Below, in pieces: positions 1 to 5,451 of a DNA stretch of 34,957 nt. Below the pieces are notes generated by a model. It did no database searches and was not told where the DNA came from. It saw only the letters and a program-made list of their open reading frames with translations. The position numbers were made by a program, and so were the translations under genes. Position 1 is the stretch's first letter. Each line of letters begins with the position of its first letter. Source of the DNA: an uncultured Alphaproteobacteria bacterium (lineage in GTDB: Bacteria > Pseudomonadota > Alphaproteobacteria > RF32 > CAG-239); the NCBI GenBank assembly GCA_905235385.1, contig CAJOLB010000003.1, forward strand, positions 1 to 34,957, written 5' to 3'.

Positions 1-6
1 AAGAAA

Positions 7-414
7 ATGGACAAAACATATATATTATGCGTATTTAGGTCTGCTGATGAATACAAAGAAAAACACATGCAGAGTTTCCAATTACCAAAAACTAAAGAAA
101 ACCTTAAAAGAAGAGCACAATGCAGATGGGAAAATAAAGAATTCAGAGAAAAAATGACAAAATGGTGGGAAGCACAAAGACTTGCTTGGGACAGACATCC
201 TGAACTTACGGAACAAAAGTCTGAGATAGCAAAATCATATCCGGGATTGGCGAAAATATTGGAGAAAAAAAGGAAAAAAATTCCTTTGATGCAGGGGGAA
301 AAAATATATCTCTATAAATATTATAGAGAATGTCAAGAAAAAATGCCTAATCATATAAAAATAATAGAACAGGAAGCACGCAATATCTATTACAATGAGT
401 GGGGATTAAAATAA
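7..414 (+). CDS. hypothetical basic protein, possibly 5'-partial
   Basis: I do not recognise this 135-residue protein. It is rich in Lys, Arg, Glu and Trp, has no signal peptide or membrane segment, and looks largely helical. The ATG at 7 is the first in the window, but the frame is open back to base 1, so the true start may lie upstream. It ends 26 bp before the chimeric GTPase gene and points the same way. If the join inside that GTPase gene is an assembly error, this gene belongs to the hydF side of the join and not to the rest of the window. Function unknown. Confidence 0.5.
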   Translation: MDKTYILCVFRSADEYKEKHMQSFQLPKTKENLKRRAQCRWENKEFREKMTKWWEAQRLAWDRHPELTEQKSEIAKSYPGLAKILEKKRKKIPLMQGEKIYLYKYYRECQEKMPNHIKIIEQEARNIYYNEWGLK

Positions 415-440
415 AAATTTTTTGATATATAATAAACTTT

Positions 441-977
441 ATGGGTAGTTCAATTAAATCAATGAAACTTCATATCGGAATTTTTGGCAGAAGAAATGTC
501 GGGAAATCAAGCTTTCTTAATAAAATTACTTCTCAGGATGTTTCTATTGTTTCAGACATTGCAGGTACGACGACGGATATTGTTGAAAAGGCGATGGAGC
601 TTTTGCCGATAGGACCTGTTGTGTTTATTGATACGGCAGGACGGTTGCAAAATAAAAACGGTTTGATGGACGAGCTGAAAAAAGTTGTGCGTGTGATTAA
701 AAAGGTTATACCTGATGCTCCGCATTTAACGCTTTTGACTTTAGACGCAACGACAGGACAGAACGCTGTTTCTCAGGTTGATATTTTTAAAGAAATTGTT
801 GATGTGAACGGGCTTGTTGTTACAAAATTGGACGGTTCATCAAAAGGCGGTATTTTGGTTGCGATTTCACAAGAGAATCCGACTCCTGTTTATTTTGTCG
901 GTGTGGGTGAAAAAATCGATGATTTAGATGTTTTTAAGGCGGAAGATTATGCTCAAAATCTTCTTGGTCTTTCATAA
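441..977 (+). CDS. chimeric small GTPase: HydF-like N-terminus joined to FtsY C-terminus
   Basis: This 178-residue protein reads as two different GTPases. Residues 8-67 match the start of HydF, the [FeFe]-hydrogenase maturation GTPase: P-loop GRRNVGKSS at 16-24, GTTTD at 42-46 and DTAG at 64-67. From the shared DTAG onward it is the C-terminal end of FtsY, the SRP receptor: RLQNK, the DATTGQN motif at 102-108, the G4 motif TKLD at 128-131, and a [10 protein letters not shown]-type ending. The FtsY N domain, SRP-type P-loop and insertion-box region are absent, so it cannot act as a normal SRP receptor. Every G motif is present once, and the frame is intact. A bidirectional terminator follows. 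Either a real fusion at the conserved G3 motif or a contig mis-join at a short shared sequence. A second possible start is Met8. Confidence 0.75.
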   Translation: MGSSIKSMKLHIGIFGRRNVGKSSFLNKITSQDVSIVSDIAGTTTDIVEKAMELLPIGPVVFIDTAGRLQNKNGLMDELKKVVRVIKKVIPDAPHLTLLTLDATTGQNAVSQVDIFKEIVDVNGLVVTKLDGSSKGGILVAISQENPTPVYFVGVGEKIDDLDVFKAEDYAQNLLGLS

Positions 978-991
978 AGATTTTCTGAGAT

Positions 992-1025
992 AAAAAAAAG
1001 AGGTCGTTAAGACCTCTTTTTTTTT
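992..1025. terminator. bidirectional rho-independent terminator
   Basis: An A-run, a GAGGTC / GACCTC stem with a GTTAA loop, and a T-run of nine form a symmetrical hairpin between the converging GTPase and pagP genes. It can end transcripts from both sides; the pagP stop codon overlaps its edge. Confidence 0.85.
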
Positions 1026-1578
1026 AATAAAGTTGTATTCTTGACCATACAAACAGGACGTTTCCGTCATTTTTGATACCCGGAACATAAGCTGCTTGAA
1101 AATCAACTCTTTTATAGCCGATGCCAATCATAGGCAAAGGCAATGGAACCGGAATGTAGCTGTATTCATGACGTTGTGTCGCACCTATTGTAAAACCATA
1201 ACCTAAACGCAAATCATGCCAATATTTATTTTTTAGGAATGCATAGCCAAACATTGTCTCGCCGTAGCCGTTTGAATCTTTGAAATACATCGCATATAAG
1301 CTGTGCCAATCACCATCTTCATCAAAACGAGAAAAGCCTAATCCTGCTCCCCACGGATTTTCATTATATTTATCAATATGTTCTTTATCGTATGTGAGGC
1401 GGTTGTGCCAAGCATAAAGAGGAACATAAGCATCATAAGAATGCTCGTTCCATGTTTCAATAACATTGTAGCGAATCGTACAATACCAATCACCTAATGT
1501 GTCGCATATTCCGGCTTTTGCGGAAAAAGGTGTCGCAAGAACAAGAGTTAAAATAAAAATTTGAAAGAGTTTTTTCAT
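1024..1578 (-). CDS. pagP: lipid A palmitoyltransferase PagP
   Basis: PagP is an outer-membrane eight-stranded barrel enzyme that moves a palmitate chain from a phospholipid to lipid A, tightening the membrane against cationic peptides. The 184-residue protein has a signal peptide (about residues 1-22, ending FSAKA). Family landmarks are plain: YAWHNRLTYDKEHIDKYNE, with the catalytic His at 58, WGAGLGFSRFDEDGDWH, and FKDSN with the catalytic Asp-Ser pair at 101-102. The C-terminal strand ends in Tyr, as outer-membrane barrels do. It is the last gene of a likely operon with the HAD phosphatase (11-bp gap) and dgkA. PagP is best known from Gammaproteobacteria and Bordetella, so its presence here suggests transfer. 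Confidence 0.93.
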   Translation of the reverse strand: MKKLFQIFILTLVLATPFSAKAGICDTLGDWYCTIRYNVIETWNEHSYDAYVPLYAWHNRLTYDKEHIDKYNENPWGAGLGFSRFDEDGDWHSLYAMYFKDSNGYGETMFGYAFLKNKYWHDLRLGYGFTIGATQRHEYSYIPVPLPLPMIGIGYKRVDFQAAYVPGIKNDGNVLFVWSRIQLY

Positions 1579-1589
1579 GTTATTTAATC

Positions 1590-2420
1590 CTATTTTTTTG
1601 AAATAATATATTTTAAATTTCCGTCAGCCGAAATTTTATCAATCACAGCTTTGATGAATTGGTCTATTTTTTTGCCTTCGCGGTAATCGGCGGGGGCAAT
1701 CATATGAGCTCTTCCATCGCGGTTAAGCGAAGAGGCACGCTCTTTTTGGCCTTCTCTATAAACAGCCAATGTATGTCCGCCCGCTTTGTTGAGCATAGAC
1801 ATACAGGGAATATCGGTGTTTCCGTCGCCTATATATATCATATTTTCAAAGGGCAGGGGTTTGCATTCTTTTTGCATATGGCGATTTACGCCTTCCGTAT
1901 CCGTGACATCTAAACAGCCTTTGTTGATTCGATACATATATTGAGTTTTTGATGTATAGTTTAAAATCATTGCGGGCCATACGGCGGCGCCGGTGTTATC
2001 ATATAAAAATGTTGAGGCAAAAATTTCGGTGAATTTGTCGGCGATAGATGTGCCCTCAAGCATTTCTTTTAAGCCCGACGAGATGATAAAATGTTGGAGT
2101 TTTATGCCTTTTGAACGTGCATATTTATTGATTCGGTCAAAGTAGCTTTCAACACCCGGGAAAAACTTAATGTTTTTGCCGTAGCTTTTGAAATCTTCGC
2201 GCGTAATCGGCAAATTTCTTTTACGCGACTCGTCAATGGTTACTTTCATATAGGTTAGGATTTCATCGCCTTTTTGGTTTTTTGCAAGCTTGTTCGCTGT
2301 TGTCCAAAATTCAGACGGTGTCATGCCCAGCTTTTGAACAAAACTGTATTCTTGCATATTTCCGGGAGCAAGCGTTCCGTCAAAATCATAACAAATTGCC
2401 ATAGGGATTAATGTGCGCAT
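1590..2420 (-). CDS. HAD-superfamily phosphatase (PSP-like), copy 1
   Basis: A 276-residue soluble HAD hydrolase. Motif I is DFDGT (residues 12-16), giving the nucleophile and acid/base Asp pair; motif II is the Ser in IISSG; motif IV is GDGNTDIP, which binds magnesium. A helical cap lies between motifs I and II. The substrate cannot be read from sequence; the fold resembles phosphoserine phosphatase. A clear relative lies at 16832-17680, sharing the domain order and a C-terminal ADYREGK motif. The start at 2420 has a good ribosome site (AGGAAAAG). It sits 9 bp after dgkA and 11 bp before pagP, so all three are probably one transcript. A lipid-linked phosphate substrate is possible but only inferred. 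Confidence 0.82.
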   Translation of the reverse strand: MRTLIPMAICYDFDGTLAPGNMQEYSFVQKLGMTPSEFWTTANKLAKNQKGDEILTYMKVTIDESRKRNLPITREDFKSYGKNIKFFPGVESYFDRINKYARSKGIKLQHFIISSGLKEMLEGTSIADKFTEIFASTFLYDNTGAAVWPAMILNYTSKTQYMYRINKGCLDVTDTEGVNRHMQKECKPLPFENMIYIGDGNTDIPCMSMLNKAGGHTLAVYREGQKERASSLNRDGRAHMIAPADYREGKKIDQFIKAVIDKISADGNLKYIISKK

Positions 2421-2429
2421 TTTCTTTTC

Positions 2430-2765
2430 CTATAATAAAACAAGAAACCAAATGGTAATTGCATTTATGAAAGAAAGCAATACTAAAAATGAGCCGATGT
2501 CTTTTGCCTTTTTTGACAAAGGATGTATTTGAGGCGAAATACGATCAATGCAAACTTCGATGGCGGTGTTTACACATTCGGCAAATAAAATAAAAATAAG
2601 CGAAAAAATGAGCAGGGCTTTTTGTTCGGAAGAAATATCCAAGAAGCAGGCAATCGGTGCAAAAATTATGAAAACAAGCAAATCTTCTCTAAAAGCCGGT
2701 TCGGACTTGAATATGGCTTTAAATCCGTCATATGAATAAATAAATGCTTTTAAAATGCGTTTCAT
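2430..2765 (-). CDS. dgkA: diacylglycerol kinase DgkA
   Basis: A small integral inner-membrane kinase that phosphorylates diacylglycerol to phosphatidic acid, recycling the lipid left by envelope-glycan synthesis. Seen: an N-terminal amphipathic stretch, the EPAFRED motif, three hydrophobic segments, and the signature AECVNTAIEVCIDRI followed by HPLSKKAKDIGS, typical of DgkA. I start at the ATG at 2765 (111 residues). A TTG at 2777 would add four residues but has no better ribosome site. It is first in the likely dgkA-phosphatase-pagP operon. A palindrome 20 bp upstream may be an operator. Confidence 0.9.
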   Translation of the reverse strand: MKRILKAFIYSYDGFKAIFKSEPAFREDLLVFIIFAPIACFLDISSEQKALLIFSLIFILFAECVNTAIEVCIDRISPQIHPLSKKAKDIGSFLVLLSFINAITIWFLVLL

Positions 2766-2784
2766 CGGAGTGCTCAAAATGATT

Positions 2785-2810
2785 TAATCAGGCTTAACGT
2801 TAGCTGATTA
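2785..2810. promoter_or_regulatory. palindrome upstream of dgkA (possible operator)
   Basis: The arms TAATCAG (2785-2791) and CTGATTA (2804-2810) flank a TAACGTTA core. It lies 20 bp upstream of the dgkA ATG and 45 bp from the divergent tRNA-Ser -35 box. It has the size and symmetry of a dimeric repressor site, but no regulator is identified. It could also be a short mRNA hairpin. Confidence 0.35.
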
Positions 2811-2854
2811 GAAGATAAAATCAAGTATTTTTTGTATATCTTAAACAAAAACAC

Positions 2855-2883
2855 TTGACGAGAGATTTTTTTTAAGATATACG
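2855..2883 (+). promoter_or_regulatory. sigma-70 promoter of tRNA-Ser(TGA)
   Basis: TTGACG (2855-2860), a 17-bp spacer and TATACG (2878-2883). The predicted transcript start is about 12 bp before the tRNA. The -35 hexamer is the same as that before the second tRNA-Ser gene. Confidence 0.65.
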
Positions 2884-2901
2884 GATATCACTTTCGAAGA
2901 T

Positions 2902-2991
2902 GGAAAGGTGGCAGAGCGGTTTAATGCAGCGGTCTTGAAAACCGTCGAGGGTGCGAGCCCTCCCAGAGTTCGAATCTCTGCCTTTCCGCCA
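2902..2991 (+). tRNA. tRNA-Ser(TGA), CCA encoded
   Basis: Acceptor arms GGAAAGG (2902-2908) and CCTTTCC (2981-2987) pair fully. The anticodon TGA is at 2936-2938 in a seven-base loop. A long variable arm marks a class II tRNA, as expected for serine, and GTTCGAATC-type T-loop sequence is present. The discriminator G is at 2988 and CCA at 2989-2991. It reads UCN codons. Confidence 0.96.
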
Positions 2992-3030
2992 ACAAAAAAA
3001 CATCGACCTTGTGTCGGTGTTTTTTTGTTG
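2990..3030 (+). terminator. terminator of tRNA-Ser(TGA), first copy
   Basis: An 18-bp stem (2990-3007 with 3013-3030, one G-T pair) with a five-base loop begins inside the CCA end of the tRNA. The T-run is in the 3' arm. It is repeated at 3169-3209. Confidence 0.85.
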
Positions 3031-3166
3031 ACGGGAAGTGAGATAAGAACTCTGGGGGAAGAGTTCGACGGCAAGCGAAAGGCGGGCGAAAGAACGCCGG
3101 TCGCATTTGCAATGAGCGCAGACGCGGCGCAGATTTTGATAAAATCAAGCCAATCCTGCCATTGAA
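3031..3166. repeat. spacer starting with an inverted, decayed copy of the tRNA-Ser 3' end
   Basis: The first 30 or so bases after the terminator resemble the reverse complement of the tRNA acceptor and T arm. For example GAGATAAGAACTCTGGG compares with GAGATTCGAACTCTGGG on the antisense strand of the tRNA. The whole block from T arm through terminator to this segment is therefore a long imperfect palindrome. The rest of the spacer is noticeably more GC-rich than its surroundings and has no convincing ORF. Confidence 0.6.
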
Positions 3167-3209
3167 GCCAACAAAAAAACATCGACATTGTGTCGGTGTT
3201 TTTTTGTTG
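3167..3209 (+). repeat. second copy of tRNA-Ser(TGA) GCCA end plus terminator
   Basis: These 43 bases repeat 2988-3030 with one mismatch, in the terminator loop (C3008 versus A3187), 179 bp downstream. The match begins exactly at the discriminator base plus CCA. The copy keeps the hairpin, so it can serve as a second terminator. Confidence 0.9.
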
Positions 3210-3277
3210 CAATTTTTTTAGTTTATGATACTTTCAAGCTCAGTTTTATATTTTTGTATCAATTAAATTCTTGTGCT

Positions 3278-3415
3278 ATGTTAAAACCGAGAGAAATGGA
3301 AGGGCCTTTTGATTCTATGCCCCGAGCCGTCTTTGTTTCGGAAAGAGTCAAAAAGAAGTATTGGGGCGAGGACGAAGAGAAAGAGTCGGAAAAAGATAAG
3401 CAAGAGGCTTTTTAG
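3278..3415 (+). CDS. small charged hypothetical protein (45 aa)
   Basis: The frame opens at 3188, but the N-terminal part would overlap the tRNA terminator. The ATG at 3278 gives a 45-residue, strongly charged protein with a Lys/Glu-rich tail (EDEEKESEKDKQEAF). A strong terminator 24 bp after the stop supports a real transcription unit. No family is recognised, and the ribosome site is weak. Confidence 0.45.
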   Translation: MLKPREMEGPFDSMPRAVFVSERVKKKYWGEDEEKESEKDKQEAF

Positions 3416-3438
3416 TCCTGCTCTTAACAATGCTATTG

Positions 3439-3474
3439 AGAGTGTTTTTTTTCAAAAGAAACACTCTTTTTTTA
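3439..3474 (+). terminator. rho-independent terminator after small ORF
   Basis: AGAGTGTTT (3439-3447) pairs with AAACACTCT (3459-3467) and is followed by a T-run. It separates the small ORF from kdsA. Confidence 0.8.
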
Positions 3475-3507
3475 TTGTTTAAGTGTGAATAAAAATTCAT
3501 AAAAAAA

Positions 3508-3536
3508 TTGATATTTTATCTTTCTTGTAATACTTT
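3508..3536 (+). promoter_or_regulatory. promoter of kdsA
   Basis: TTGATA (3508-3513), a 17-bp spacer and TACTTT (3531-3536), 33 bp before the kdsA ATG. It lies after the upstream terminator, so kdsA appears independently transcribed. Confidence 0.5.
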
Positions 3537-3568
3537 GAGGACAAGTTTAAGTTAATTGAGAGGTTAAA

Positions 3569-4414
3569 ATGGAACAAAAGATTGTCAAAGTTGGAAATGT
3601 TAATTTTTCAAACAAATTGCCTTTAGCGCTTATTTGCGGTCCGTGCCAGATTGAGAGCCGTGAGCACGCGATTATGATTGCCGGAACAATGCGCGAAATA
3701 ACACAAAAACTTAAGATGCCTTATGTTTTTAAGGCTTCGTTTGATAAAGCGAATCGTACATCCATTAACGGTGCGCGCGGTGTCGGCTTGAGCGAGGGCA
3801 TGAAAACTTTTGATGAAATCAAAAAGTTATATCCTGATTTGCCGATCGTAACTGATGTGCATGAAGTTTGGCAATGTGAAGAAGTTGCAAAGCACGTTGA
3901 TATGCTTCAGATTCCGGCGTTTTTATGCCGTCAGACCGATTTGGTGGTGGCTGCGGCTAAAACAGGCAAGGTTGTGAATATTAAAAAAGGTCAGTTTTTA
4001 GCGCCTTGGGATGTGAAGAATTTGGTTCAAAAATCTGTTGATTCGGGCAACAATCAAGTGATGATCACCGAAAGAGGCACAAGTTTCGGATATAACACAT
4101 TGGTTGTGGATATGCGCGGTTTTCCGCAAATGGCAAAGGATACGGGTTGTCCTGTGATTATGGATGCGACACACTCTGTGCAACAACCCGGCGGTAAAGG
4201 AAGTTCTACAGGCGGTCAGCGTGAATTTGCGCCGGTTTTGGCAAGGGCGGCCGTGGCTGTCGGTGTGGCAGGTGTGTTTATGGAAACACACGACAACCCT
4301 GATAAAGCATTGTCAGATGGTCCTAATACGATTGCCCTTCATGATATGGAGCGTGTTTTAACCGAACTGAAAGCTTATGATGACATCACAAAAAAGATGA
4401 TCCATGATTATTAA
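3569..4414 (+). CDS. kdsA: 3-deoxy-8-phosphooctulonate synthase KdsA
   Basis: KdsA condenses phosphoenolpyruvate with arabinose 5-phosphate to make Kdo 8-phosphate, the committed step to the inner-core sugar of lipopolysaccharide; it acts in the cytoplasm. The 281-residue length is standard. Visible motifs are GPCQIES near residue 24, KASFDKANRTS, the DVHE motif, and the DATHSVQQPGG motif. The ATG at 3569 has an upstream GAGAGG ribosome site. In many Alphaproteobacteria kdsA follows pyrG; here it is about 19 kb away and single, between terminators on both sides. Confidence 0.97.
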   Translation: MEQKIVKVGNVNFSNKLPLALICGPCQIESREHAIMIAGTMREITQKLKMPYVFKASFDKANRTSINGARGVGLSEGMKTFDEIKKLYPDLPIVTDVHEVWQCEEVAKHVDMLQIPAFLCRQTDLVVAAAKTGKVVNIKKGQFLAPWDVKNLVQKSVDSGNNQVMITERGTSFGYNTLVVDMRGFPQMAKDTGCPVIMDATHSVQQPGGKGSSTGGQREFAPVLARAAVAVGVAGVFMETHDNPDKALSDGPNTIALHDMERVLTELKAYDDITKKMIHDY

Positions 4415-4417
4415 ACA

Positions 4418-4441
4418 AAAGCGGTGATTTTCACCGCTTTT
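4418..4441. terminator. bidirectional terminator between kdsA and the 11-mer repeat gene
   Basis: AAAAGCGGTGA and TCACCGCTTTT form a stem with a TT loop between two converging genes. Both sides carry the A/T tracts needed for termination. Confidence 0.8.
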
Positions 4442-4804
4442 TTAGTCGTTTGTTGTTGTGGTTGTTGTGGTGCTGCCATCTGCATTCTGACGTTTGACGG
4501 TTGTTGTGCTATCATCTGTGACACCATCTTTAATGTCTGAGCCGACTTCTTTTGTGCCGTCCCAAACATCAGATGTTACTTTTTTCGTGCCGTCCCAAAC
4601 ATCTGAAACGACTTCCTTTGTGCCATCCCAAACATCAGATGTTACATTTTTTGTGCCTTCCCAAACACCGCCGGATTCATTTTGAGCCAAAATAAATTCT
4701 CCTTGATTATCATTTTCATGTATTTTTGCATATAGTTCCTCTCCGGCAAAAAAACCGCCGACAGCCAAAATGGCAAGAGAAATATATTTTGTGGTTTTCT
4801 GCAT
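4442..4804 (-). CDS. membrane-anchored or secreted protein with 11-residue repeats
   Basis: The 120-residue protein has an N-terminal hydrophobic segment (about 7-20), which could be an uncleaved anchor or a signal peptide. It then has four near-identical 11-mers, consensus VWDGTKEVTSD, at residues 47-90, and a decayed fifth (IKDGVTDD). A Thr-rich tail follows. An 11-residue period suits long amphipathic helices of the LEA group 3 or apolipoprotein type; that comparison is by pattern only. The ribosome site is excellent (AGGAGG). Function unknown; envelope stress or membrane-surface binding is a guess. Confidence 0.75.
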   Translation of the reverse strand: MQKTTKYISLAILAVGGFFAGEELYAKIHENDNQGEFILAQNESGGVWEGTKNVTSDVWDGTKEVVSDVWDGTKKVTSDVWDGTKEVGSDIKDGVTDDSTTTVKRQNADGSTTTTTTTND

Positions 4805-4918
4805 AATGTCCTCCTTTTTGTTATAACGTTGTATGGTTAAAAATAAGCCGGTATTTATTTTTTTAAATAAAACTTTAGGAGGTTTGATAAAAAAAATTCA
4901 AAAAACAAAAAAAATCAG

Positions 4919-4947
4919 TTGACGGAAGAAAAAAGATAAGTTAAAAG
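4919..4947 (+). promoter_or_regulatory. sigma-70 promoter of tRNA-Ser(GCT)
   Basis: TTGACG (4919-4924), a 17-bp spacer and TAAAAG (4942-4947). The start point would be a few bases before the tRNA at 4959. The same -10 hexamer and spacing occur before rplJ. Confidence 0.65.
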
Positions 4948-4958
4948 TTCTTTACCAC

Positions 4959-5047
4959 GGAACGTTGGTAGAGTGGTAATACAGCGGATTGCTAATCCGT
5001 CATCCCCTTAAAAGGATGCAGAGGTTCGAGTCCTCTACGTTCCGCCA
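4959..5047 (+). tRNA. tRNA-Ser(GCT), CCA encoded
   Basis: Acceptor strands GGAACGT (4959-4965) and ACGTTCC (5037-5043) pair fully. The anticodon GCT is at 4991-4993. It has a long variable arm and the T-loop sequence GTTCGAGTC, with discriminator G at 5044 and CCA at 5045-5047. It reads AGC/AGU serine codons. Its 3' end is duplicated downstream. Confidence 0.96.
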
Positions 5048-5093
5048 AAAAAAGAGCGCCTTTAAAGGCGCTTTTTTTTTGAGGGAAAAGTGA
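5029..5093 (+). repeat. 65-bp direct repeat, copy 1 (tRNA 3' end + terminator)
   Basis: This block covers the last part of the T arm, the acceptor strand, CCA, the terminator hairpin and a GAGGGAAAAGTGA tail. It recurs without mismatch at 5243-5307. Confidence 0.95.
5047..5080 (+). terminator. terminator of tRNA-Ser(GCT), copy 1
   Basis: An A-run, the perfect palindrome AGCGCCTTTAAAGGCGCT and a run of nine to ten T lie directly after CCA. Confidence 0.88.
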
Positions 5094-5242
5094 GGTCTCG
5101 AACCGAAAGGCCGAAAGGAATTCAAAGCAACTTAATGTTGCTTTGAAACCTTGAGGGTGCTCGATTTGTTAATGAAAAAACGAGCGGGGGCGAAGTTTTT
5201 GAATGTTACAAATCAAACCGCACGAGCTGTTGAAAACAGCGT
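5081..5242. repeat. spacer with inverted tRNA T-arm remnant and small hairpins
   Basis: GAGGTCTCGAACC (5092-5104) matches the reverse complement of the tRNA T arm (GAGGACTCGAACC) at 12 of 13 positions. With the GGGAA..GT stretch before it, it continues the palindrome outward from the terminator. Further on are two hairpins, TTCAAAGCAAC..GTTGCTTTGAA and GCTCG..CGAGC. No ORF is supported. Confidence 0.6.
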
Positions 5243-5307
5243 AGTCCTCTACGTTCCGCCAAAAAAAGAGCGCCTTTAAAGGCGCTTTTTTTTTGAGGGA
5301 AAAGTGA
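5243..5307 (+). repeat. 65-bp direct repeat, copy 2
   Basis: An exact copy of 5029-5093, offset by 214 bp. It contains only the 3' part of the tRNA (no anticodon arm), so it is not a tRNA gene, but it does carry a complete terminator (5261-5294). Confidence 0.95.
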
Positions 5308-5451
5308 TGTATCAATATCAATAATTGTGTTAATTTTTCCTTATCACATACAGTTATTATGACAACGGTTAATTAAAAGATTACATCTATATCGCGATAT
5401 TATCGGGAGAGCCGAGATTAGATATAAGAAGCTGTAATAATTATAATAAGA
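5308..5451. other. 144-bp AT-rich gap, nothing recognised
   Basis: Between the second 65-bp repeat and the stop of deoA. I see no ORF, no clear terminator for deoA and no RNA motif. Confidence 0.5.

Noticed and set aside
2766-2777. TTG start for dgkA adding four residues
   Set aside because: No ribosome site supports it, while an ATG follows four codons later and family alignment does not need the extra residues.
2841-3212. Minus- and plus-strand ORFs over the tRNA-Ser(TGA) locus (e.g. 2841-3212, 2908-3165, 2921-3148)
   Set aside because: They are translations of the tRNA and its repeated tail; the peptide resembles well-known spurious tRNA-antisense ORFs.
4494-4685. Plus-strand ORF with repeated VPSQTSD units
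   Set aside because: It is the antisense reading of the 11-mer repeat gene, which has a strong ribosome site and signal segment.
5029-5307. A complete integrative element with att sites
   Set aside because: Only about 150 bp lie between the repeats and there is no integrase, so I report the repeat but not a mobile element.
5243-5307. A second tRNA-Ser gene
   Set aside because: Only the 3' end is present; D and anticodon arms are missing.
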